From contig JAQTMR010000001.1 in the NCBI GenBank assembly GCA_028714255.1, positions 62,001 through 126,000 on the forward strand: a stretch of 64,000 nt of DNA, in the 5' to 3' direction. The position numbers were made by a program, and so were the translations under genes. This DNA is from Phycisphaerae bacterium. Lineage in GTDB: Bacteria; Planctomycetota; Phycisphaerae; Sedimentisphaerales; Anaerobacaceae. Of this stretch, positions 25,911-35,023 are shown piece by piece. The stretch's first letter is position 1. Every line of letters starts with the position of its first letter. The notes beneath the pieces were generated by a model that saw only the letters and a program-made list of their open reading frames with translations, was not told where the DNA came from and searched no databases.

Positions 25911-27551
25911 ATGAAAAAAGAGACCTTTTTAAACCAGACAGATAATAATACGCCAAACTTCTGGTTCTGCGGCGGATTGCTGGTCATACTGCTCGCTTCA
26001 ATAACGACTCGTGACATAACCCGCCCCTTCTACGGTCTGCATAGCTGGGCCGAGGCCAGCGGCGCATGGGTAGCACGGGTTCACGTTAAATACGGACTTG
26101 ATTATACAAAAGGTTTAGCCACATGGGCGGTTGGTAACCCTCCAACACAAAATCCATCACATTATTTCGACCACCCTCAATTATCAGCCCTTACTAAAGC
26201 AGGGGTAATGGCGGTCCTCGGCGTCAGCGAATGGAGCTCTCGCATCGTCAGGGTGATAACCTCGGTTCTAATCCTGCTGCTGTTTCTCAAAATCTTAAGA
26301 GGATTGGTGGACGATAAAACTGCCCTGCTGAGCGGTCTGATTTATACGTTATCGCCCTTAACGGGCTATTTCGGCTTGGGTGACTGGCCTGTGGTATTTA
26401 GCTTTCTGGCCCTGTGGAACTATCTTGTCCTGATAGGCGCGGTAAGAAACGGCCACGAACCAACTCGTTTACATAAGTACGGAATTGCGGCCGGCCTTTT
26501 TATGGCCCTGCAATTCGGCTGGCCGGGCTTCTTCTACGCATTCGCTATGGGGCTGCATTATGTCGGGCGATGTGTTTTTCACAGAAAAAAACCGGACAAA
26601 ACGCTTTTAGCCATCCTAATCATCGCACCTTTATCCAGTCTGGCGTTGAATTTTACCGTTATGGCCGCCGGCCAGGAATGGAACTTCCAGAATATAATAG
26701 ACCTCTATAAATGGCGCTCGGCAAAAGGAGAAATGGCGGAATTTCAATGGTCAGCCTGGTTTGCCAAGCTCTGGGAATTCGCAGTAACGAATTTCACATT
26801 GCCGATACTACTGACCGCAATCGTCTATCTGACCTTCGGTCAACTGCTCGTATTTATTAAGCCAAAGCCGGAAAAGCAGCAGCAAGAAATATCCAGACAA
26901 TTCCCTCTATTCTGGCTGTTTGCAATTACACCACTTGCTCAACTGCTGGTTTTGAGGGGGGCTTTATGGAGACACCAAACATGGGAAAGGCCGCTCGGCC
27001 CGCTTATCGCTATCGCCGCGGCTCTGGGCGTAATGCTGCTGACCGACATCTTGAAAAAAATCGGTCGCAAAGTTTCCATCACCGGCCTTGTGCTTTGGGC
27101 CGGCGTCTCACTCATCGCTTGTGTAATCGGAACAAATAATTATTACAGCATCAGATGGCAGCCGCCGGAAAAAATAGAAATGTTTAAAATGCTCAACCAA
27201 AAAATACCACCTGATAAGGCCCTGCTTAGCTACGAGCCGTTTATCGTCAATCAAAACAAGGCAAAAGGCGCTTTTTACAGACCTGAGATAGCCTGGTATC
27301 TGGATAGAGATATTGTCCCGGCAATGAGTTTGGCAGAAGTTCAAAAGTACGCACTGTCAGGCAAATATCCCTATTATCTTATACCGGCGGCGGATTCCTT
27401 ATCTTCTCTCATCAGCCAATTGCGACAACTCTATAAGTTCGAATATGTTAGTGGTGTGCAGGGAAAACAAACCGAAGACGGCAAATTTCTCAAAGCAGGA
27501 ATGTTCTCGTATTTCATTTTCGATTTGAACAGCAGCGCCGCCGGTTCTTAA
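25911..27551 (+). CDS. GT39/PMT-like membrane glycosyltransferase
   Basis: The 546-residue protein has about ten to twelve hydrophobic segments with an early periplasmic loop (DITRPFYGLHSWAEASGAWVA) and the YFDHPQL motif. It resembles dolichyl-phosphate-mannose mannosyltransferase and ArnT-type GT39/GT83 enzymes, in which the first loop carries the catalytic Asp and acceptor site. These transfer a sugar from a polyprenyl phosphate donor to protein or lipid on the outer face. The GT2 protein at 30-31 kb is a natural candidate to make that donor. Its stop codon overlaps the stop of the convergent YbhN-like gene. Confidence 0.75.
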   Translation: MKKETFLNQTDNNTPNFWFCGGLLVILLASITTRDITRPFYGLHSWAEASGAWVARVHVKYGLDYTKGLATWAVGNPPTQNPSHYFDHPQLSALTKAGVMAVLGVSEWSSRIVRVITSVLILLLFLKILRGLVDDKTALLSGLIYTLSPLTGYFGLGDWPVVFSFLALWNYLVLIGAVRNGHEPTRLHKYGIAAGLFMALQFGWPGFFYAFAMGLHYVGRCVFHRKKPDKTLLAILIIAPLSSLALNFTVMAAGQEWNFQNIIDLYKWRSAKGEMAEFQWSAWFAKLWEFAVTNFTLPILLTAIVYLTFGQLLVFIKPKPEKQQQEISRQFPLFWLFAITPLAQLLVLRGALWRHQTWERPLGPLIAIAAALGVMLLTDILKKIGRKVSITGLVLWAGVSLIACVIGTNNYYSIRWQPPEKIEMFKMLNQKIPPDKALLSYEPFIVNQNKAKGAFYRPEIAWYLDRDIVPAMSLAEVQKYALSGKYPYYLIPAADSLSSLISQLRQLYKFEYVSGVQGKQTEDGKFLKAGMFSYFIFDLNSSAAGS

Positions 27552-28513
27552 TCAACCGTTTTGACGTCTTGTGATATGGTGTTGTTCTGCTGTTTTTTGA
27601 AATCAGCCGGGGATTTGTGCCACAGCCACAGGGTACAAACTCCACCAACAACAAAAACATAGCTGAGTATTACCGCCCTGTCAATCATCGCTGCCAGGAT
27701 ACCGACTTCCAGCGGCACACCAAGAACTACCGCACCAGAAGCCAGAACAAGCTCTCTTATTCCAAGTGCCCCCGGCGTTATGCTCACAAACAGAACCACA
27801 AATCCAACCGCCCCCAGAATAAAACAACCGGTCAAGTGAATATCGCTGCCAATACAACGGTAAATAATCCAGAGCCGCAAGCCCGTAAATAAAAAACTTA
27901 CCCCCAAAAATAACATCGAAGTAAAGATAGTTTTAGCCTGTCCGGCTATCTGTCTGCGGCCCGTAATGAAATTTCGCAACAACGACATCAGCCTGCCGCT
28001 GCCTTTGGGAAGCGGCAGCGGCACAAGCAAAAAACACATCGAGCCTATAACTGCCGCGGCGAAGACCCCCGCCATGATTTTGTTTTCATAGCTGGAAAGG
28101 CCGTAGGCCATTACCAGAGTAAGCAATCCTATCCCCGCTGCTGTTGCGGTCATTAAAAACATAAGATACAGGAAAAATGGCGCGAAACGCGAATATACGA
28201 GCCCGTAATGCCGCTTCAGGTAATTTGCCCGGAACAGTGTCCCGAACTTCATAGGCGCATAGTTAAGCAAAAGCGACGCATTTTGGAGCCAGACCATCTC
28301 CCAGAAAGGGGTTTTGGTATCAAGAGTCGCTAACAAAGATTGAACCACACGGGCGGTAGTTAAAGACGCCAGAAATAATAAACCGTACAACACCGGCAGG
28401 TGATTCGGATTCAATTTCAGCATAGCGCTCAACTGCTGCCGATGTCCCGCCAGATACCAGATTAGAAAAGCCAGTATCACTATCGCCAATATGTTTTTAA
28501 GCCACTTACTCAT
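27548..28513 (-). CDS. YbhN/AglD-type lysyltransferase-like membrane protein
   Basis: From the ATG at 28513 (AAGGTG seven bases upstream) the product has 321 residues and about eight hydrophobic helices, including SLLLNYAPMKFGTLFRANYL near residue 80 and ITPGALGIRELVLASGAVVLG near 265. This is the UPF0104/YbhN family, related to the flippase domain of MprF and often linked to polyprenyl-glycan biosynthesis. The start at 28555 would add 14 residues before the first helix. It shares the local glycan gene set. Confidence 0.78.
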   Translation of the reverse strand: MSKWLKNILAIVILAFLIWYLAGHRQQLSAMLKLNPNHLPVLYGLLFLASLTTARVVQSLLATLDTKTPFWEMVWLQNASLLLNYAPMKFGTLFRANYLKRHYGLVYSRFAPFFLYLMFLMTATAAGIGLLTLVMAYGLSSYENKIMAGVFAAAVIGSMCFLLVPLPLPKGSGRLMSLLRNFITGRRQIAGQAKTIFTSMLFLGVSFLFTGLRLWIIYRCIGSDIHLTGCFILGAVGFVVLFVSITPGALGIRELVLASGAVVLGVPLEVGILAAMIDRAVILSYVFVVGGVCTLWLWHKSPADFKKQQNNTISQDVKTVD

Positions 28514-28642
28514 TATCACCTTCCCAGATAGTATATCAAATGCTACCAACAACAAAAACTATTTCTGGCGAACAAAGATTATCCGATTCGGCTTTGCTGC
28601 GAATTTATTGCAAGATTTTATATTCTGTATTATAATTAAGCT

Positions 28643-29206
28643 ATGCTTCACTATTACGAAAAACACAGGCAGCGGGTTATGGCCACTTTGGCCAACGGTA
28701 ATAGTATATTAGATATCGGCTGTGCACAGCAACCAAACCTCAACTTGCGAGGCAACCGCGTAGTAGGGCTGGACAAAAATGACATGGTTGTCCAGCCGCC
28801 ATATACTGAGCATATTGCAGGCGATGCAACTGACATGGATACCCTTCTACCCGGGCAGCAATTTGATACCGTGTTAATGGGCGAGTTTATCGAACACATT
28901 GAACGTCCTTACGATTTTCTTCGGTTGGCTCGTAACCACATCTCTCCCGGCGGTTCGCTGATATTGTCCACCCCAAACCCTCTGGGAATTCCTGTAGTGC
29001 TGGCTGAATATCTCTGTCTTAGAAAGTTTTATTATACATCGGACCACGTCTTTTATTTTAGTCCTCGCTGGGTGTGGCGTCTTCTCGAAGGAAGCGGCTA
29101 CAAAATCATCAAAACAGTCGGCTGCGGCGCTTCAATCGCAGGCGCATGGCTGCCGGTTCCTCTGTCATTAAGTTACATTATTATTTACGTTGCTGCCCCC
29201 ATCTGA
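28643..29206 (+). CDS. Class I SAM-dependent methyltransferase
   Basis: The 187-residue protein has the Rossmann AdoMet-binding motif SILDIGCAQQPNL near residue 23, the acidic strand-2 residue in VVGLDKND, and motif IV/post-I region FDTVLMGEFIEHIERPYDFL, followed by PGGSLILSTPNP. This is the Methyltransf_11/23 pattern found in glycan, lipid and quinone methylation. The substrate is unknown. Surrounding glycosyltransferases suggest a sugar or polyprenol-linked glycan. Confidence 0.82.
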   Translation: MLHYYEKHRQRVMATLANGNSILDIGCAQQPNLNLRGNRVVGLDKNDMVVQPPYTEHIAGDATDMDTLLPGQQFDTVLMGEFIEHIERPYDFLRLARNHISPGGSLILSTPNPLGIPVVLAEYLCLRKFYYTSDHVFYFSPRWVWRLLEGSGYKIIKTVGCGASIAGAWLPVPLSLSYIIIYVAAPI

Positions 29207-29295
29207 AAAAATATATCGATGATTTCGCCAATTCGTTCAACTGTATCGCCATTGTCACAGGCTGAACATCCTTTTATATAAAGCCCCTATATTTA

Positions 29296-30327
29296 TTATG
29301 TTCCCGGACCGAGATAACTTTCGATTGCTGTAACGATATACTCGGTGACATCTATTTTGTCAGCGAGCAGCTTCTCACGAGCGGCGGTACATCGTTCCCG
29401 GGCTGCAGGGTCCGAGAGCCAGTCGATGCAATGCTTTAACGCCTGGTGGGTATCTGTGGTCTGTTTGACCAAACCGTATTTTTCGAGCATGTCGATGTAA
29501 CCTAATTTCAAAGTATTAATGTAAACGGCCGGGACTCCCAAAACCGCAGATTCGGAAACCATCGTAGCGCCTTCACCAACGTAAAGCGCCGCAAATGCCA
29601 AGACGTGATGTACCAGATGAACCGGAACGTCCAACCTGTAACACTCAAGCTCCTGCGGCAAAGGCGCTTCAGAGGTAATATATGGTCTTGCGTATTTGGC
29701 TATCTCTCTGACAAAATTCAATGTTTGTTCGCCGGCAAAACCGTGTTGGCCTACATCATGATGCGCCTGCCAGCTTACAAATCGAATTATACAGTACTTC
29801 TCTTCCGGATTTATGCCCACCTTTTTAACCACTTCAACATCGGCGGCAAAACGGTTCGGGTGCAAATAAGCAAGCTCATGCAAACCAGGATAAAAGTGAT
29901 GTTTTTCGCCGAAAGACTTTTTGTAACAGTCAGGGCTATAAATGGCAGTGACAAATGGATATGCAATCGCGTGAGCCATCGTTGCAATCTCGGTATCGTC
30001 CCAAACAACCACGGGCTTTCGCAGGAGCCATCCAACATGGGCGGCGAAAATACCGCTGATGCCGGTAAGTACATCCGGCTTGAATTTTCGACAGAAATTC
30101 CAAAGGCGAATATCCCGGACAATCATCTCGCTAACAAGAGAAAATACACCACGACCTTTTTTGCTAAGCGTTGTAAAAGGAATTCCCAGATTTTCCAATA
30201 ACCGAACCGTAACATCCTTTTCTCTGGCTGTCACAGCAACTTCGTGTCCACACTTCTGGAAATGCTTTATTGCATTGCGAAAGAAATAAACATGAGCGGG
30301 ATGTGTTATTTCAATTAAAATTCTCAT
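29296..30327 (-). CDS. DUF354 glycosyltransferase-like protein
   Basis: The 343-residue protein begins MRILIEITHPAHVYFFRNAI, the hallmark of DUF354. It continues with the conserved DVLTGISGIFAAHVGWLL, VVVWDDTE and, in the second Rossmann domain, FVGEGATMVSESAVLGVPAVYI-like residues (YVGEGATMVSESAVLG). The fold is GT-B, close to UDP-GlcNAc 2-epimerase and MurG-type enzymes. Biochemical function is not established for most members. It follows the GT2 gene on the same strand by 43 bases. Confidence 0.83.
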   Translation of the reverse strand: MRILIEITHPAHVYFFRNAIKHFQKCGHEVAVTAREKDVTVRLLENLGIPFTTLSKKGRGVFSLVSEMIVRDIRLWNFCRKFKPDVLTGISGIFAAHVGWLLRKPVVVWDDTEIATMAHAIAYPFVTAIYSPDCYKKSFGEKHHFYPGLHELAYLHPNRFAADVEVVKKVGINPEEKYCIIRFVSWQAHHDVGQHGFAGEQTLNFVREIAKYARPYITSEAPLPQELECYRLDVPVHLVHHVLAFAALYVGEGATMVSESAVLGVPAVYINTLKLGYIDMLEKYGLVKQTTDTHQALKHCIDWLSDPAARERCTAAREKLLADKIDVTEYIVTAIESYLGPGT

Positions 30328-30370
30328 TCTTTAGCGCCAAACTGCGGATATGAACCAAACTGCTTAAAAT

Positions 30371-31321
30371 CTACTTCAACTCTTTATTGCTTTCCATATC
30401 AAACCACATAGCAAAAAGCGTAAACTGAGCCGTGCTCATAAACGAAAACATCGCAGCGAGCGCATTCATCGGAAGAATATGGCCGGTTACAAACCACAAA
30501 ACAAACAGCCTTGCGAACAAAATTATCGTTAAAAGCCCGAAGAAAAACCCGAAAAGATAAAAGAAAACCAGCGGATGAAAATCTCTGATAATGTACTTTT
30601 CCTTGACTCTATACAGAAAACACTTAAACAGCAGCCACGAAAGCTTCGGCACGACCTGATGAATTTTTATGCCGCTTTTCTCGCCGATGTTATACACCGG
30701 TTTCACCGGCACATCACGGACTTTGAGATTGTAAATATTGAGTTTAACCAGCAGGTCGTTTGGCATACCGTAACGCTTATAAATCTTATCTATATCGATA
30801 AGTTCGAGAGAGCGGAGATTTATCACCGTATAGCCTGTCTGCGAATCGGCGATATGCCAGTACCCACTGGCAATTTTTGTCAAAAGCGAAAGGAATGAGT
30901 TGCCAAGGTATCTTACCTTCGGAATTATATTCCACGCATTGCCGGTGAAAAGCCGGTTGCCTTTGGCATAATCAATCTCACCGTTTACTACCGGCTCAAG
31001 TAGGGTTGGCAGGTCCTCCGGGTCCATCTGGGCATCACCGGCCATAACGGCGGTAGCAAACATCTTATTATCACACGCCCATTTGTAACCGCTTACAATA
31101 GCGCCTCCGACACCCTGGTTTTCATCGTGCTGAATCAGGATAATCCGACCATCCGATTTATCCGCAGCCTCGCGAACTATTTTCGCCGTATTGTCTGCGC
31201 TTTTATCATCCACCACCACTATTTTGTCAACATACCCCGGCATAGTTTCAAGAACTCTGCCGATAAGTTTTTCTTCGTTATATGCAGGAACAACCACACA
31301 AACCGTATGTTCTTTGTACAT
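30371..31321 (-). CDS. GT2 family glycosyltransferase, DPM1-like
   Basis: This 316-residue enzyme has a GT-A domain opening VCVVVPAYNEEKLIGRVLETM, the nucleotide-binding VVVDDKSADNT, the DXD-like GDAQMDPED and the acceptor loop near YTVINLRSL. Two C-terminal transmembrane helices (about 240-310) follow. The pattern fits polyprenyl-phosphate mannose/glucose synthases, which load a sugar on the membrane carrier. It probably works with the GT39-type enzyme at 25.9 kb. Confidence 0.85.
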   Translation of the reverse strand: MYKEHTVCVVVPAYNEEKLIGRVLETMPGYVDKIVVVDDKSADNTAKIVREAADKSDGRIILIQHDENQGVGGAIVSGYKWACDNKMFATAVMAGDAQMDPEDLPTLLEPVVNGEIDYAKGNRLFTGNAWNIIPKVRYLGNSFLSLLTKIASGYWHIADSQTGYTVINLRSLELIDIDKIYKRYGMPNDLLVKLNIYNLKVRDVPVKPVYNIGEKSGIKIHQVVPKLSWLLFKCFLYRVKEKYIIRDFHPLVFFYLFGFFFGLLTIILFARLFVLWFVTGHILPMNALAAMFSFMSTAQFTLFAMWFDMESNKELK

Positions 31322-31400
31322 TACAGTCTCCCTATGGCATCTGCTTAGCAGAGCCGGTTAAGAATTCGACCTACAACTCGGCAATTTTGAGTAAAAAAAG

Positions 31401-32831
31401 CTAACGCATCGCAAAGCTGTCGCATAACCCAGCCACTTCGGCTTTTACCTGTTCTCTAAACGAACTGTTTATTCTGTATTCGGTCTCGCTTATTATTTCA
31501 ACGCGTTTCAGCACCGCATCTATCAGCCTTGCTATACTCTGCATCTGCTCGGTGCCCATTCCATTTCTCGTAACGATAGGCGTGCCTAATCTGATGCCGC
31601 TGGTAATTGCAGGGGCCTTCTCATCGTAAGGCAGCCGCATTTTATCTACGGTTATACCACACTCTTCAAGACACTTTTGTGCTGTCACGCCCGTCAGGCC
31701 CTGCCGTGAATTTCCTGCGTTTATCAGGACCATATGATTATCTGTCCCTTTTGTCAGCACGTCAAGCCCCAAATCAGCCAAAACGGCCGCAAGTTTTTTG
31801 GCATTTTCTATGATTTTGAATTGTCTGTTCCTGTATTCGTCGGAAAGCATCTCTTTGAAGAAAACCGCCTTGGCAGCTATGTGGTTCAAATATGGTGTCC
31901 CCTGCACACCCGGAAACGTCGTATCCTCAATTCGTTTCCACAGAGGCATATCTTTGCCCTGGATTTTTATATTTTTATCGTACTCTTTACCCATCAGTAT
32001 AAGGCCGCCTCTCGGGCCTCCGGGCTTATACGTACTCGTTGTTATAAAATGCGCATATTCCACCGGTGACGGATGAGCGCCGGCCATAACTAATCCCGAT
32101 ATGTGCGAGATGTCCGCTAAAAGATATGCCCCCACCTCGTCCGCAATGGCCCTGAACTTTTTGAAATCTATCGTCCTGACATAAGCGGAAGCGCCGCATA
32201 TAATCAGTTTTGGTTTTACTTTGACTGCCTTGTCCCTGATAGCATCGTAATCCAGAAGAAAAGTCTTTTTATCGAGATAGTAATTCTCCACGTCAAAAAA
32301 CCTGCCGGTGAGGGAAACCGCATCTCCGTGTGAATAATGTCCCCCCTGCTCCGAACTGAGACCTAATATTTTATCGCCTGCTTCGAGCACCGCGGTAATG
32401 ACAATATGATTTGCGCCCGTTCCGGAATGAGGCTGAACATTCGCATATCGCGTGCCGAACGCCTCTTTGGCCCGGTCAATCGCAAGTCTTTCCACATCGT
32501 CAATAACTTCACAGCCGCCGTGGAATCTCGCTCCCGGAAAACCCTCAGCCGTTTTGTTCTGAACCACCGAACCAAGCGCCGCTAAGACCGCCGGCGAACA
32601 CTGATTCTCCGCAGCGAGAAGCTCTATGTTGTTTTGAAGCCTTTGGTATTCTTTTTTTATCAGTCCGTAAACTTCGGCGTCAGTTTCTTTCAATGCGCCG
32701 AACTGTCCGTTATGATATTCCTCAAAACTTGTTTTTCTTCGCCCGTCTATCTTGTCGTCTTTGCGAAATTTATCTACAAGGTAACGGGGGGGCGATTGTT
32801 CTTTTGTTAAATCCATTTTAGGTTCTGTCAT
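31401..32831 (-). CDS. glyA: Serine hydroxymethyltransferase, divergent
   Basis: GlyA interconverts serine and glycine with tetrahydrofolate, using pyridoxal phosphate. The 476-residue protein has an N-terminal extension of about 40 residues over the usual ~420. It keeps ELLAAENQCSPAVLAALGS, AEGFPGARFHGGCE and VQPHSGTGAN, and the PLP lysine in TTSTYKPGGPRGG. The active-site segment is unusual: most GlyA proteins have TTTTHKTLRGPRGG, so the His before the Lys is Tyr here and TLR is shortened to PG. The reaction may be unchanged, but a related aldolase is possible. It lies 6 bases after rseP. Confidence 0.87.
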   Translation of the reverse strand: MTEPKMDLTKEQSPPRYLVDKFRKDDKIDGRRKTSFEEYHNGQFGALKETDAEVYGLIKKEYQRLQNNIELLAAENQCSPAVLAALGSVVQNKTAEGFPGARFHGGCEVIDDVERLAIDRAKEAFGTRYANVQPHSGTGANHIVITAVLEAGDKILGLSSEQGGHYSHGDAVSLTGRFFDVENYYLDKKTFLLDYDAIRDKAVKVKPKLIICGASAYVRTIDFKKFRAIADEVGAYLLADISHISGLVMAGAHPSPVEYAHFITTSTYKPGGPRGGLILMGKEYDKNIKIQGKDMPLWKRIEDTTFPGVQGTPYLNHIAAKAVFFKEMLSDEYRNRQFKIIENAKKLAAVLADLGLDVLTKGTDNHMVLINAGNSRQGLTGVTAQKCLEECGITVDKMRLPYDEKAPAITSGIRLGTPIVTRNGMGTEQMQSIARLIDAVLKRVEIISETEYRINSSFREQVKAEVAGLCDSFAMR

Positions 32832-32837
32832 AAGCTC

Positions 32838-34997
32838 TCAGCTAAAAAAGTTCCTGATAATATCGTTAAACGTTACGTAAAGAACCAGCATCATCACCAG
32901 TATCCAGCCAACAGATGCGATTTTTTCCTGAATACGCACACTGACCGGTGAGCCTTTGACTTTCTCTATCAGTAAAAACACAATAAATCCTCCGTCAAAG
33001 GGCAGCAGAGGCAAAATATTAAACACCGCAAGAAATGCGCTTATCAAACCAAGAAAATAGACGTAGTCTATCAACGGCCTTTCAGCTACGATTTTGTAAC
33101 TTAAGCTGACGATACCGACAGGCCCCATAAGGCTCTTCGGGCTGACAAGCCCGCCCGCCAGACCCTTTATTGTTATGTACGCCTGAGCAATAAACATAAC
33201 GGTCTTCCTGTATCCCATCCCGATTGCGTTAACAGGGCCTTTGGCTTTGTAAAGTCTTTCCAAAAATTTAAACGGGACATAATCGGCAAAACCCGATTTG
33301 ACATCAGGAAAATTCACATCTGCGCTTACGTCCAGCGCAACTCCGCCGGTCGTTTTCTCATTCATACGATATTTAATCGTAACGCGTTTGCCGGCGCCAT
33401 TTTTTATTTCACGGACAACATCGTAAAAACTCGAAACCTCGGTTTTGTTAACAGCGGTTATTACTGCACCTCTTGAAATATCCAGCTTCTCCGGCCAATC
33501 TTCAGTCGCAATTGTCTTGGCGACAACCGGATGCTCGGCGTCAAACGCAGGTACAAGGAAAATACCGATTACCACACGACCGTCTTTCGAGCGTTTCGGC
33601 GTAACCGTAATAGTAAGCTCTTCTTCCACACCGTTCGCATCCGTACGCAATACCCTTATGGGTAATTCCTTGTCCTCATATCTTGTGGTAACATCACGAA
33701 GCTCTTTATAGGTGGGGACCTCAACGTCCCCAGCCGCGAGAACAATATCTCCGCTTTGTAACTCCGGCTCGGCTTCGGTCTCCTCGTTTTCTCTCTTGTC
33801 GCCAAACCAGGCTTTCAGTTTATCCATAGCCGACGGCTGTTTTTTAGAAACCGCTTCCAACCTCAAACGCGGAACCATCGAACAAATATGGCCGGTCTCG
33901 GATTCAGCCTGGTTTGCTACATCGGCTGCGAGCAAACTCAGTCCAATTTTCGCTTCAACCTCTTCGGTTTTGCCGTCCTGCTCGCTGCGCTCGGCTGTAA
34001 CCATCACCGCAGATGCGATAGTATTCTGAGCTATTTCCTCGAACTCCCAGTAGTTCCGCACGGTTTTACCTTCGACGGATTTAATCGTGTCACCGGGACG
34101 CAGCCTCGTCTTTTCGAGCAGCTTATTAGCATCGGAAACAGCCGCGACAACAAGGCTCTGCGGCGAAACGATACCGAACTCTTTTACTTCAGCTCCGGGT
34201 TTTTGCTCGGCAACAAGCGTATAATCTTCAACATTTCCATTTTCGTGTCTGACCTTTAACGGGATTTCCTCTTTTCTGCCCGACAAAGCCGCCGCTACCG
34301 CGATATCGTAATAATCCAGGTCTTTACTCCTGCCCGCTACCTCAATCACCTCGTCACCTGCAGCCAGACCCGCACGAGCCGCGGGCGAATCCGGCACTAT
34401 ACCTCCGATTACCGCAGGCACCCGGTTTATACCAATCAGAAAAACTATCATAAAAACTATAAGTGCGCTGATAGCATTAAAAACAACTCCCGCCGCAATA
34501 ACGGCCATACGGGCGCCGACCGACTTATTGGCAAACGAGCGCGGGTCATCAGTGACCTGAATCGGGCCGGCGTCTTCCTGGCCGAGCATCTTGACAAAAC
34601 CGCCGAACGGAATAACTCCGATGCGATATTCGGTCTCGCCGGGCTGATGCGTTTTCCTGCCGACGGTGAAACTCAACCTGCCGTCGCCAGAGTCGTCCCC
34701 TTTGGGGAAAAACTGGGGCAAAATACGAATGCGCCAGCCCCTCTCCGTCCGCAAAATGCCAATCAGCGTAGGAGGAAAACCGGCTGAAAAGGCCTCGACC
34801 TTTATCCCGAAGAGCTTGGCAAGAAGAAAATGGCCGAATTCGTGAATCAAAACAAACGCGCCAAAACCAACCGCAACCATAAGCAAATTGCCGAAAGCGC
34901 TAAGATGGCGAGCCGCCCAATAAATAACCCCGACAAAAATAGCTATCCATATAACCGCATAACAATACTGCTTAAACGCATCTTTATTTTTAGACAT
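32838..34997 (-). CDS. rseP: Site-2 metalloprotease RseP
   Basis: RseP cuts anti-sigma factors and signal-peptide remnants within the membrane. The 719-residue protein has the zinc motif HEFGH at 52-56 in the first helix, a PDZ domain near 200-270 (VPDSPAARAGLAAGDEVIEV), a second PDZ-like region near 285-330 and a further one near 400-530. The C-terminal NILPLLPFDGGFIVFLLIE carries the third zinc ligand Asp. It is much longer than the ~450-residue E. coli protein because of the extended periplasmic part. The dxr-rseP order is common in bacteria. The anti-sigma factor at 47.4 kb is a possible substrate by inference only. Confidence 0.93.
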   Translation of the reverse strand: MSKNKDAFKQYCYAVIWIAIFVGVIYWAARHLSAFGNLLMVAVGFGAFVLIHEFGHFLLAKLFGIKVEAFSAGFPPTLIGILRTERGWRIRILPQFFPKGDDSGDGRLSFTVGRKTHQPGETEYRIGVIPFGGFVKMLGQEDAGPIQVTDDPRSFANKSVGARMAVIAAGVVFNAISALIVFMIVFLIGINRVPAVIGGIVPDSPAARAGLAAGDEVIEVAGRSKDLDYYDIAVAAALSGRKEEIPLKVRHENGNVEDYTLVAEQKPGAEVKEFGIVSPQSLVVAAVSDANKLLEKTRLRPGDTIKSVEGKTVRNYWEFEEIAQNTIASAVMVTAERSEQDGKTEEVEAKIGLSLLAADVANQAESETGHICSMVPRLRLEAVSKKQPSAMDKLKAWFGDKRENEETEAEPELQSGDIVLAAGDVEVPTYKELRDVTTRYEDKELPIRVLRTDANGVEEELTITVTPKRSKDGRVVIGIFLVPAFDAEHPVVAKTIATEDWPEKLDISRGAVITAVNKTEVSSFYDVVREIKNGAGKRVTIKYRMNEKTTGGVALDVSADVNFPDVKSGFADYVPFKFLERLYKAKGPVNAIGMGYRKTVMFIAQAYITIKGLAGGLVSPKSLMGPVGIVSLSYKIVAERPLIDYVYFLGLISAFLAVFNILPLLPFDGGFIVFLLIEKVKGSPVSVRIQEKIASVGWILVMMLVLYVTFNDIIRNFFS

Positions 34998-35023
34998 AAA
35001 AAATCCCTAAACTATAAATCCTA

